Assembly (NCBI GenBank): GCA_023512835.1
Contig: CM042089.1
Span: forward strand, 18,294,438-18,358,437
Source of the DNA: Taxillus chinensis
Lineage: Eukaryota; Streptophyta; Magnoliopsida; Santalales; Loranthaceae
Direction: 5' to 3'
Length of the DNA stretch: 64,000 nt
Position 1 is the first letter of the stretch, and each line of letters begins with the position of its first letter. The position numbers and the translations under genes are program-made. Positions 40,601 through 50,437 of this stretch are shown one piece after another. Below the pieces are notes generated by a model that was not told where the DNA came from, made no database searches, and saw only the letters and a program-made list of their open reading frames with translations.

Positions 40601-43600
40601 GAACAGTTTTGGAAATTGTTGTAGAATCGAGAGAGACAACAAAATAAAAAAAAAAGAGGACAAACAATTATAAGAAACAAATGAAGGAATAGGATAGGTG
40701 CAATGACATTTACCTTTATGCAAACTAGGGTGAAAGAGAGCTTCACGAATAGTTTTGGGAACTGTGATAGAATTAAGAGAGGCAACAAAAGAACAAAAAT
40801 AAGATGACAAATAATTATCAGAAACAAACGAAAAAATAGGATAGGTGCAACGGCATTTACTTTTATGCAATGTAATAGGAAAATCATCACTTGGGATTGG
40901 ATCTTAGGACGAAGAAGCAGCTATAGGACATGAAGCAACATGTTGGTGCTTGGAGTTGACCTAAGTAATAGAAGGCTTGAGAGTCGCATGAGGAATAAGG
41001 CCCGTGACAGCATTAGAAGATGGGTGGAGTAGACTAACACATCATCATCCTCCCCTTGAGGTGTGGGATGAGGGGAAAACTGAAAGTAAGGTTTGTTTTC
41101 TAAGATGGTAACATTGATTGAGACAAGATATTTGTTAAGATTAGACAAAAATATTGTAACCTTTATGAAGATGAGAATAATGAAGGAAGATATACTTTAA
41201 GGAAGTGTTACAAAGATCTTAAGGTAGAGTAGTGACTTGTGGAAAAAGAGGATTTTGTAAGAGATCTCACCATGAAAAACAAGCGATGACATGCAATTAA
41301 TTAAAAACATGTTGAAAAAACTGAATCTAAAAAGATTTAGGAACATTCATTTGAAATAAGAGGGCATGTGCAGTTTCAAGAAGGTGTTTGTTCTTACGCT
41401 CTATCACTCCATTTTAAGAGTATTTACACAAAAAGTCTTGAAATAAGGTTAGGGTATGCTCTTTTTTGCATTATCACTACAGACATGATGAATTGAAATA
41501 TTAATTTGAGTTTTTATTTCAACATTCTTTCATTAAATATAATCAAGTGACAGGGAATAATCATCATCAAAAGTAATAAAATATTTAAGGACCAAGCATT
41601 AGAATGAAGTAATTTAAGGATTATTGACATGTTTATTGATTTTTGGACTTAAACTAAGACGATGGTATTTTACATGCTAACGTGACTCACAATTTAAGAA
41701 ATACATGTGACTAAACTGTGAACAAAGCTTCTGGAGCAAAGGAAGGGATGGATGATCCAACCTATAATAAGCTTCAAATGGAAATGTAACACCTAAGTAA
41801 GTAAGAGATAGAGTGTAGAGGTCTCTAGATTCATTTCCTTTATCAAAAAATATTTTTTGTCATAAGATCTTGAAATAAACAATAATTAGGAAAAATATAA
41901 TGCAATGGCGAGTAAGCTAACTTACTGAGAACAAATTAAAAGAAAATTTTACTAAAAGAGGGATTAGGGTTAGGGTTTTTCTAACCTTGCTCTCATACCA
42001 TGTTAGATCGAAAAAGAAAAGTAAAAAATTATATTACCAATTGAATAAAGAGTAAATTATATAGTAGAACCATTGGAAAATTTTATTATAATACCCTTAC
42101 TAACTCAACACTTAATATTCAGTCATACTCTAACATGCTTAGAGTTTTCTATAATTTCTGTTTTCTTAACCACTTTCAAGTGTTTGTTCTTGTAGGTATT
42201 TCCAGAAGCACTTCTTGTCCAGCTGCTGAAAGCAATGTTGCATCCTGACGTTGAAGCCCGTGTTGGAGCTCATCAAATATTGTCTGCTCTTCTTATTCCA
42301 ACTCCTCACTATCCCAAGCATGATGCTTCGATGCTATGTAGATTTCATGAACCACAAAGATGCCAGTCCAATATTTCGCCTGCATTTTCTTCAATCACAG
42401 CTCTGCTTGAAAAGCTCCGCCAAGATAAGGATGGTGCAGAGCAGAACTATGGCAGTACTATTCAAGATGAGAATATAGAGGCAGTCATTGGTGGGGAAGA
42501 AGTGAAACAGGGATGGCCACACAAGAATTCCTCTAATCTTTATGAACTAAGTTCTATTGTTGACAAGAGGGCAGTGCCAACTTGCTTACCTGAGCCAGTA
42601 TGTAGATTTTGTCAAAAATTCAATCCATCTGTTGTATTCGTACTTACAACCCCACTGGTTTTATTCACTGTATAGGAGCCGTTTATTATGAAGTTTAGTG
42701 GGGATCAAATTTCCCAATTGCTCTCTGGATTTTGGGTGCAAGCCATTCTTCCGGATAACTTACCTTCAAATTTTGAAGCTATAAGCCATTCTTTCAGCTT
42801 ATTGCTTATTGCTACGCGATCAGAGGTATGTCATTAGGCATTCAAACACCTCAATCATTTTTCTTAGTGTGGGACATGTTACTATGCCATGAACATGTGC
42901 TGTGATGTCTATACAGATTGTATTTATCATGGGGTGTTTGTCAGTGCTAAGAAGATGACATGTAAAGCGACAATCCACCTTCATAAAAGTTGTTGAACCT
43001 TTGTAGTGTTCTGCATATATCCAAATCAAAAATAAAATTGACGGGCCACATATTTCTGGACGATCAATTGTATTGGGAAATTTTCTGTAAACAAAATAGG
43101 CTTTAATTTTCCTAGAGTGCATAAACTGGAGGGCATAAATAAAAGTACATTTAAGTTTGATAGTACACGCATGTTTTGTGTGTTAGTGTGTTACAGTTAC
43201 TGATAAACTCTAATTAAAGCTGCAGAATCCAAAGAGCAACCTTGTCATCCGCTTCTTTCAACTTCCTTTGTCTCTCAGGAATATATCTTTGGGTCCAAGC
43301 AATGGTATGAGGTCACTGAAGTTAAATAGCAAACCTTTAATTCTTCGTATGATTGGGATTATGTTACTTAAATGGGTTTACTTCTTTGCAGGGATGTTGC
43401 CTTCAGCCCGCCTGCGATCTGTTCTTGCCCTATCAACTGCTTTATTAATGTTTGCAGTAAAGATACATCACATTCCCAAAGTAAATGAGCTGCTGAAGTC
43501 GTTAGTCCCTCATGATGTGAGTCCCAGTGGAAGCTATTATATATTTCCTTTGTCTATATCATTATCAGAACAAAAGGACTTGGGTGGATTTTATTGTTTA

Positions 43601-44626
43601 AAAACGGTTTGTGTGACTTTAACATGAAAGGATTGCAGTTGGTCTCTTTGAGTGTACTATGGGATTGTAAATAACACATGAAGGAACTGTTTCATGGTTA
43701 TTGTAAAATATATGTTTGTTTAAGCAGTTACCCGTGGTTTTAGGGAGAAAGAGGCAAACATATACAGCTAGTAAGATTCTCATTCTAGTTAATGTATTAT
43801 CAAGGCTTTCTAAGTTTTAAATTTCCCAGTGGCACAATATGTTGTTGCTTCATTAAGTCAAATTTGTATGTCCAGAAAATTTGTACAATCGTACAATTTC
43901 TTATAGAAACAAAAGAAAGAAATTTAATATGATGATCGCCTTATATAGGGATGTATATATGTTTGATATTTGTAGATGTCTTGTGGTCTAATTATTAATG
44001 GAAGATTTCTGTAATGTGACTTATTGTGTAAATCTGTCGTATGCAAATTTAGGTTGATTCTTATGTGCGTATAAGTGATGACCTTCAAGTATACGCTAAG
44101 CCACAGATGGACATGAGACAATATGGTTCTTTTACTGATAATCAAGCTGCTGCCGCCTTACTATTGGAGTTGCGTGACAAAATATGTGAATCTGACATGA
44201 TCTTATTTGATATCTTAACTCCAAGCTTGTCTGCCCTAACTGAGGTATGTAATAACATTGAACAAGACAAAGCATCTGTCACACACAAACGAATGCATTA
44301 TAGATTCTCATCTTAAAATTCACTTTTTGTTGTTTGTTAAGCTGGAGGCTGATGAGCTGGCTAGGCAACTGTCTGAACCATTCACACCTGATGATGCATT
44401 TATGTTTGGTCCGCAATCAATTCTGGATTCTGGCCACCTTCAGTTGGTCTCCCAGTCAACACAATCTCTTTCATTTGATGGGGTATGCTGTTTCATGAGT
44501 TTTTATATTATAACTATTGCATCATGAGCAACCAGAAAAGCAGTGTTGAATAAATAAATGAATTTCGGACACCATATTCTGTGATGGTAAGAAATTTAGT
44601 TATTTCAAAACAATTTTTTGTATGTT

Positions 44627-44678
<52 letters not shown>

Positions 44679-45876
44679 ATGATGATGATGAGAATGCATT
44701 GAATATTTACCACGTCCAAGCTAGTTGGGCTCTATAATTAACGTACTGTGCATTTGTTTAAATAAGTGTCATGATTGGTTTTTTGTGCATGTTACTAGGA
44801 TTTCCCAGCTAATTCAGCACTTGAAGATGATGCAAAAAGCGAGTTCTCCATAGCTGATGTCTCGCGTTTTGTCCCCAAAATGTCTGTGTCCCCCTCTGCC
44901 TCGCAGATAATCAGCATTGGGAAACTGATGGAATCAGTACGCTTCCTCCATCTGTCTATTTCCTTACTCCCTCCACTTAAAGTCTCTCTTTTGAATCCCC
45001 CAACCAACTTCCTTTTTTTGTTCGCTAGCATGCTTGACATATGTTATTTATACTGCATTATGTTTGTATGAACTTTGAAATATGCTACTTAGATATATGT
45101 AAGGTTAAGTAGTAAACAAAGCGTCTTTGTTGTACTGGAGGCCCTGTGTTTCTGCATCCATATCAACATGATGTTGTCTATTAATTTGATAATATCTATT
45201 CAGGCACTTGAGGTAGCTGGCCAAGTGGCTGGGTCATGCGTGTCAACCTCACCCCTTCCATACAGCACAATGGCGAGTCATTGTGAAGCCCTTGGCACTG
45301 GCACAAAGAGGAAGCTCTCCAGCTGGTTAGACCGGGAAAATAACTGTCATGCTGCAGCAACCGATAAACCTTTCCTTGCGCTTCCACCAGAGCTGCAGTC
45401 TGCAATGAGAAAGGTTAGCTTTAATTGGTGGCTTTTGGCTTTTATTTACCTCCGACATGATTTTTCAGTCCTCATTTTAGGGGATATATGGTTACAAGTA
45501 GGGGTTTTTTGGATTGAGGGAATTGGAAGGGAGAATATGGAGATTTTAGTAATGTAGATTAGAGAACTGCCCTTCACTCCCCTCATTCATCCATACCAAT
45601 CAATCCAAACTGGCCCATATAGTCGCAAGTAACGAAAGTTTAAGTTTATAACCCCACCTCTGGTTAGTTTCCATAATACCTTTGTTTATTAATGTGTGCA
45701 AAAGTTGTTAATAGTTTGTCAATCTTGACAGTCTTTTTTTGTTGTTGTTTATAATATAGATTGCAAGTGATGATGGGCTCGTCCAGGACGAAACGTTGCC
45801 CCCAGAGCCATGGATGACTGTGAGGTTGCCTCCGGCCAGCCCATTTGACAACTTCCTCCGAGCTGCTCGGTACTGA
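28654..45876 (+). CDS. SRL2: EFR3 / SEMI-ROLLED LEAF 2-type ARM-repeat membrane scaffold
   Basis: Nineteen exons join in frame to 999 aa: 28654-28788, 29429-29503, 29610-29725, 29970-30084, 35470-35598, 35735-35782, 36345-36541, 36642-36838, 37197-37480, 37556-37705, 42196-42597, 42676-42825, 43226-43304, 43392-43516, 44053-44244, 44342-44482, 44799-44936, 45204-45413, 45760-45876. The N-terminus MGVISRKVFPACGSMCVCC carries Cys12, 16, 18 and 19, the S-acylation cluster typical of EFR3 proteins, followed by basic residues and helical repeats (RKIGKLCEYASKNPLRIPKI, ICIQRMAELAKESTTMRQIL, HPDVEARVGAHQI). EFR3 anchors the PI4-kinase complex at the plasma membrane in animals and plants; rice SRL2 affects leaf rolling. 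Intron 8 starts with GC (36839), and exon 16 follows an unusual AAG acceptor (44341). Introns 4 (5.4 kb) and 10 (4.5 kb) are filled with retroelements. The C-terminus ends FDNFLRAARY. Confidence 0.93.
30085..31680. other. First part of EFR3-like intron 4, T-rich
   Basis: The stretch is non-coding and AT-rich with many T runs. About 30240-30340 is a GC-richer patch (CTAGAGGGCTCCGTACTCACAG and following) that reads like a decayed transposon or gene fragment but has no open frame. T-rich sequence at 31150-31680 resembles the DNA before the second copy of the dispersed repeat at 46.4-46.7 kb, so that repeat may begin here. Confidence 0.35.
31680..32960 (+). repeat. Large dispersed repeat, copy 1 (LTR-like, in intron 4)
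   Basis: It shares an ordered set of motifs with 46.7-47.96 kb: ACTAATAAATnC, CAAGnATTTAnAT, GGAAGAAAGTA, GGTTATGGAGGATAAAC / GGCTATGGAGGATAAAC, TCGTGCCATGGAA, TCCTATATATA, CATGGTnnAGAGGATTTGAAAT and GGAGCATG. The TATA-like CTATATATAG near 32350 and the absence of protein coding suggest a solo LTR. The ends were not resolved. Confidence 0.6.
33226..33480 (+). repeat. Tandem duplication, period 149 bp
   Basis: Unit 1 starts at 33226 and unit 2 at 33375, both with ACAAAGATAACGATTGTCCT, then GAGATGAGGTTTATATTACT and AAGAGCATT. Unit 1 carries an extra internal repeat of the GAGATGAGGTTTATA segment. The sequence is non-coding. Confidence 0.8.
33790..34672 (+). mobile_element. Decayed RTE-type LINE, 3' part of the reverse transcriptase ORF
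   Basis: Translating across stops and frameshifts on the + strand gives the familiar order of RTE elements: a KTEYM-like KNKYMKCKF segment, ITFDNQQILVTECFKYLGSI (34047-34106), DVDHKIKIG, VLCDRN, LKGKFYRTFLLYGIKC, MRMFKM and WCGHLWHRPMDVHVERV-like text. The tail near 34620-34672 matches the GACC-GACC-CATTTAnTGGGA...AAG ending of plant RTE elements. It is non-functional and 5'-truncated. Confidence 0.7.
34673..35130 (+). mobile_element. Ty1/Copia 3' remnant (RNase H, polypurine tract, start of LTR)
   Basis: From 34678 the + strand gives SAKAKYCILHYTTIELT, then a FCDNTTAI segment and KHIKLDKNYI across frameshifts, which is the end of a Copia RNase H domain. AACTTGAAGGGGAGAG at 34995-35010 is a typical Copia polypurine tract, and an LTR-like sequence would start with TGGAATAAG at 35012. 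A second similar purine motif (GCTTGAGGGGAATGTTGAA) lies near 35142. Confidence 0.65.
37944..38093 (-). repeat. 3' LTR of the intron-10 Copia element
   Basis: It shares GTAAAAAATTATATTACC, AATTGAATAAA, TTATATAGTAGAAC and CCCTTACTAACT with the right LTR. Its termini are worn (TGTTTG...TTAACA). Confidence 0.8.
39532..40083 (-). mobile_element. 5'-truncated L1-type LINE nested in the Copia element
   Basis: The minus strand encodes the end of LINE ORF2: FFAWTAMLDRILTM, a frameshift, then KASVKSMDHLFLHCSYVRVL and WRAIPHCLLWCIWREQNARV, the zinc-binding reverse transcriptase (zf-RVT) region. Its 3' end is a T run on the + strand at 39532-39539. Flanking AGGGATATAAC (39521-39531) and AGGGATAAC (40084-40092) fit a target duplication that has since lost two bases. 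Copia coding resumes on both sides (LLIAQRKGTCSC to the right, GCHWIFIVK to the left). Confidence 0.8.
40570..40890 (-). repeat. Internal tandem duplication of about 155 bp in the Copia element
   Basis: Two successive minus-strand segments read as the same Copia block between integrase and reverse transcriptase: CTYPIFSFVSDNYLSSYF... and CTYPIPSFVSYNCLSSFF..., each followed by an IPKTIREAL- or FPKLFV-like end. On the + strand both carry AGGATAGGTGCAA and GACATTTAC / GGCATTTAC. Confidence 0.75.
42001..42135 (-). repeat. 5' LTR of the intron-10 Copia element
   Basis: It is 135 bp with inverted termini TGTTAG and CTAACA and sits directly beside the primer-binding site at 41989-42000. It ends 60 bp before exon 11 of the host gene. 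Confidence 0.82.
44630..44692 (+). repeat. (AT)22 and (GAT)6 compound microsatellite in intron 16 of the EFR3-like gene
   Basis: A pure AT dinucleotide run to 44674 is followed by GATGATGATGATGATGATG. It is likely length-polymorphic. Confidence 0.9.
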
Positions 45877-46700
45877 GGAGGTGGGAAAAACAGCTACTTT
45901 GCATTCTTCCTGTGTTTCATTTGTAAAATCCTTGGCAGTTGTTAGACCTAGATTGTTATGCTTAACTTCAACTTATGTGATTAGCAGTTACATGTTCTCC
46001 CATATTTATTATCATCATTTTGTTTAGAAGGGATGGGAAATATTCTTTGCTTGTTATGTGAGACTTTTATCCTCCGGAGCAGTTGGTAGACCTCCACAAG
46101 TAATTGTTGTGTTGATGATGGTTTACTTCTGAGTTACTAGTTTGCGGGTAGTCTGATTTCTGTTACCATGGCGGTCAACTTTTGAGCGACTAATCTACGG
46201 AAGCTGACTTCCACTTTGATGTCAGTCCACTTTTGACCCTGGAGACAGAATGAATTCTGTGGGTTTCAGCCGATGGCCGTGAATCCGCGATACATTTTCA
46301 TAACGTATAATCTTATTCACTCATAAATAATTTTAAATTATTTTAATTCATTATTTTAAAAAATAGTTCTATTTATAAAAATCTTATCATCCTACCAAAT
46401 TGGTCCTTTAATTTTAGTTTTAAATAGTTTTTTTTCCCTTTGAAAGCTTTTAATGTTTTTTAGGGTATTTCATTTGAAGTTTTTATTGTAAAAAATTTAT
46501 TTCCTAGGTTTTATTAATATTATTTTGGACATTTTAAATATTTTAAAATCTTTCTTTTTAATTTTTAAATTTTTATTTGTTTTATTCAAAGGTGTGTAGA
46601 GTTGTAATTTTTGTTGTACTTAGTTTTTTTCCCCTTTAATTTGAACTTTTCTCTTTTTGTTTATTTTTTAAAAATGTTTTGAATGTTTTCATATTGCTTT
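45877..46700 (+). other. 3' UTR and 3' flank of the EFR3-like gene
   Basis: About the first 300 bp retain gene-like base composition and are probably 3' UTR. From about 46300 the DNA turns T-rich and merges into a dispersed repeat. No coding region was seen. Confidence 0.45.
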
Positions 46701-47960
46701 CTATTTTACCAATATGCAAAAAGCTAATTTGGTATTAGTTTTTCTTCTTATTTTGATTTTAAACAAATTATGAAAAGAGATTAAAATATTTTCTATGTTT
46801 TTAAATTTTTTTTACTAATAAATCCTAAATTCTAACAAATACAAATATAACATGTGGAAATAACAAATCAAGGATTATTTTAAATCCTAAATCCTAACAA
46901 ATCCTAAATCCTAATTTTTTTTGTTAAATCAAGGATTTATATTTTTACGAGCAAATAACAAATTTCAAACACAAAAGAATAATTTATTAGTTGTAATCAT
47001 TATTTGTAATTATATTTTGAATAACGATGGGAAGAAAGTACTAACATGATAAAATGGTATATCGATGGAGCTTCATTTTCACTATTTTTATCTGAGTTTA
47101 TTTATATCTATATCTAGCTTCTTTTTATTATTTCTATCTTCACTTTTTTAATGCTCCTTTCAAGGTCTAATGGTAGAGATACACCTTGTTGCTTGGCATT
47201 GTGGAATTAAATAAATTTTATTGAAGGAAAAGGTAATTAACGTTCTAGAAATGTGGATTAATTTTCTCATTAATTGGATTAATTTCACCGATGATGGGAG
47301 TGGTAGAATCTGGTATGCTTGGATGGTTATGGAGGATAAACCATGAATTTTTTTTTGATAATAGTAGATTATGAAAGACAGCTTTTAGGTATTAGTGTTT
47401 CTCTCTAGTACAATATCACTTTATTATCTCTATGGATGTTTTCAAAGCTTGCCCAATCATGCTATATCGTGCCATGGAAACTCCTATATATAAGGGTTTG
47501 GGAGAGTTCGAGGGAAATAGTAACAAGGCGGTCGTGTACTTCCTTAATCTACGTGGAAGGTACCTTAGTTTGTACAAAGCAAATACACTTAATTATAGGG
47601 TGTCACGAGGGTTATTACAGACTACCATGGTTAAGAGGATTTGAAATTTAGGAAATTCAAGATTTTTTACTTAAGACAAATTGGCTCTAATTGATAATAT
47701 CTACTTATAATTTATAATGACAAAAGACGATCTCAATGAGGAATTTGGCTAAATTGGAATATATTGGGAGATTGGTGGTAACAAAAAATGAGCCAAAAAG
47801 GGAATTTGTAAGCTGCAATTGTGGCTAGGAGCATGTAGGCTGCGTCTTTATGGGAAAAACGTAGCCATGGAAGCTATAACTACAATTGCTATTATTTTTT
47901 TCTGTGCCTTTTTCTCATATTTTTTTGATACACACCTTATTTTATTATTTCATGGTGATA
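46700..47960 (+). repeat. Large dispersed repeat, copy 2 (LTR-like), downstream of the EFR3-like gene
   Basis: It is co-oriented with the copy in intron 4, about 15 kb away, and shares GGTTATGGAGGATAAACCATGA, TCGTGCCATGGAAACTCC, TATATATAAGG, CCATGGTTAAGAGGATTTG and GGAGCATG in the same order. No coding is present. A solo LTR is likely, but the ends were not identified. Confidence 0.6.
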
Positions 47961-50020
47961 ATATTACATAAAAATGATTACACCAAAATCATAATAATAT
48001 ACAAAGGAAAAATTGTTACAATGAAAAGGAAGAAAAGCATCTTTCATGAAAACATAAAATAGTAAAAGACACCACAAGAAAAGTAAGCATAATTTTGATG
48101 AAAGAAAATACTTTTGTAGAGAGTGAATAAAGAATTACAATATAGCTTGTGAATAAATGAGAATAATTTGAGTAAATTTACAATGAAGACAAAAGGGGTG
48201 GATGTTGGAGATATAGTCGTTAAAAGGGGAATATAGTCATTATGAAGGGAATATAATCATTAGAAAAAGTGATATGTGCAAAATTTGTTTTGGAAAAATG
48301 CACCATGTATGTGTGTACTCGATCCAGTCAAAATATGATACAACAAAGATGAAAAAGTCTTTTAATATTTAGATATAATTTTTGTAACGATTATGCACTA
48401 TGCCTAATACGCATGGGTTAATTACATACATACATAAGTTACAATCAAAAGCTTGATCTCTTTTTTGCTCGATGTTAGGTCATTTGTTTTTCCTTTTTAA
48501 CAGGGTTAAGATTGTATGAGCTAACAGATGGTTCTCATTCTATACGGCCATAAGTTACAACCAACAAGTTAGTCCTTTTTTACAATACCTATGTTGTATG
48601 TTTACTTGAAAGGCCTAAATTATATAAAATAAACACCTCAAAACGATATCATTTTCATTACGCACCCTTGAGTATATAAGGGGAAAAAAGTAAAAGGGAA
48701 ATGAAGTATGAAAAAGAAGATAAATAAAGGAAATAAAAAAGAGAGAATTATTAAAGATGTTGAACATTCACATTAAATACTATATAATGATGTTTTTTTA
48801 TATATAATTTAGGGATGAGCTTTAGAGTTTTAATAAAAATGAATTTACAGAAGGTTTTCCAAAAATAAAGTTTAGGAATAAAGATTTTAGAGTAAATATC
48901 TATATTTAAAGGTTCACTATTCATCTTTAAACACTTTTCCTATACTTTTAAATATATATTGATATATGTGTATTTTTGATTGGTTGTAATAAATAAAAAA
49001 AATATAAAATAACAAATATAATTTAAAATAATATGGATAGAAATAGAGAATGAGATGTAGTAGGATAATCAAAATATATCAAAATAATATAATATTCATA
49101 TCCTAAAATAAGAATAAAAAATATAAATATATTATTGATGTCCTAAAGAGAATGAAAGTAAGGTTAAATTTTATTTTAATTTATTATTATTTTTGATGAA
49201 TTAATTAATAATAAAATATTTAAATAATTATACAGAAATAACAAATTTATTAACTCATATATTAAACAAATAAATATAATACTAAAATTTTATTTTGAGT
49301 TTGATGTTAATCTTGCTACTTAAGAGCATCTCCAAGGTTGCTCTTCATATCATTTCCACATGTAGAGAACTTTTTATTTGTGAAGAGTTATTTTTTTAAC
49401 TTGTACTCTAACACTGATATTTAAATTATGTTATACTTTAATTAAAATAATATTTAATTATGTTATCCTAATCTATTTCTGGCCGTTTTCACTTTCCCAA
49501 CCTTTTTCAACCCTCTTGTCTCCTTCTCTATTCCCTCTCTTCTCCATGAATAGTGGCGACGGCAGGTGGCAGCGAAGGAGGCAGCGATATAGATCTTTGT
49601 CAGCTTTGTTAAGCCTTCCCTCCTTCTCCTTCTCCAAGCCCACTCTTCTCCTTTAGTAGCAATGGCAATAGGTGATAGCAGAGGACAACGGCATAAATAT
49701 ACTACTACCCCTCTTTTCTAGCCGATCCCACGATCCCATTAGATATTAGTCTCTACCTTGTTCTTCTTGAGACTGGAATGGTGGTGCCCAATAAAGAGGT
49801 TGTAAAAAAAAAATTATAGTTGCTGAATGAATTGGGCTTGCCTTGTCTTGAGTCGCAAGTAATAACATATAATATGATAAAGAAAAAGACTGCTCCAAAT
49901 GCAGCGTGACACCATATTACAGATTTGCCCTCTCACGTCCCTTCGGAATCGGAAATGCCAGAATGTTAATTTGGGCAAGCCCGTAAATTTGGGAGCAGCA
50001 CAGGGCAGATTGGGAACTAG
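47961..50020. other. Intergenic between the EFR3-like and Lon genes
   Basis: The DNA is AT-rich with no gene. GGAATATAGTC(G/A)TTA-like motifs repeat at 48206-48260. A MITE-type end, GAGCATCTCCAAGGTTGCTCTTC, occurs near 49325 without a clear partner. At 49500-49690 a CT-rich block followed by a GGC/GCA-rich block occurs twice (about 49510 and 49614), a diverged tandem repeat with period of about 104 bp. Confidence 0.45.
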
Positions 50021-50437
50021 ATGAAAATGAAGGGAGGCGGCAAGACCGACGACCGAGGGTTTATCGAGGGTTTTCGCTCCTCGTCGCTGTTGTTGGCTCC
50101 ACTGTACCTGTGCTCGTTCAGCACCCGCACCCCTCTCTCATCGATTCATCAATGGCAGTCCTGGAACTGTCTCCGACGAATTAGGGCACAAATTCCCACC
50201 CAAAATTCGAACCTTTCGCCCCCACCCGCCACCGCCGCCATCCCTCCCGCTCTCCGATCCTCGGCTGAACAAACAAGCAACAATGTTGAAGGCCATGTCT
50301 TCCTCGTGCTTGAACGGCCGTGTAAGGAGCGTAGCTACAGCATCGCCGCTGGGGCTCCGCCACGCCCCCTCGGGCTCGCCGCTGCTCCGCGTTTTCGGCT
50401 CTCTCAGGGCCAGTTTGAGCAGGACGACGAACCCTAA
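50021..50437 (+). other. Overlapping upstream reading frame before the Lon start
   Basis: A 138-codon open frame begins at an ATG at 50021 and runs past the Lon ATG (50283) in another frame, ending at 50437. Its product has no recognised domain. If the transcript starts upstream of 50021, this frame would act as an overlapping uORF; if it starts downstream, the frame is meaningless. Confidence 0.3.

Larger units (their letters stand above)
37944..42135 (-). mobile_element. Degenerate Ty1/Copia retrotransposon in intron 10 of the EFR3-like gene
   Basis: LTRs are 37944-38093 (left, 3' LTR) and 42001-42135 (right, 5' LTR, TGTTAG...CTAACA). GCTCTCATACCA at 41989-42000 is a near-perfect reverse complement of the Met-tRNA primer site. 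The minus strand next to the left LTR reads AACTTGATGGAGAC, a Copia polypurine tract. Degenerate minus-strand coding runs from right to left: integrase (41200-41420, NGVIERKNKHLLETAHALLF), post-integrase region (40400-41150), reverse transcriptase (39180-39491, GCHWIFIVKVHLDDSIERPK; 38613-38822, KLNYLTVTKLNINFATISRF) and RNase H (38291-38671). Many stops and frameshifts make it dead. No matching target duplication was found. An L1 fragment is nested at 39532-40083. Confidence 0.88.
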
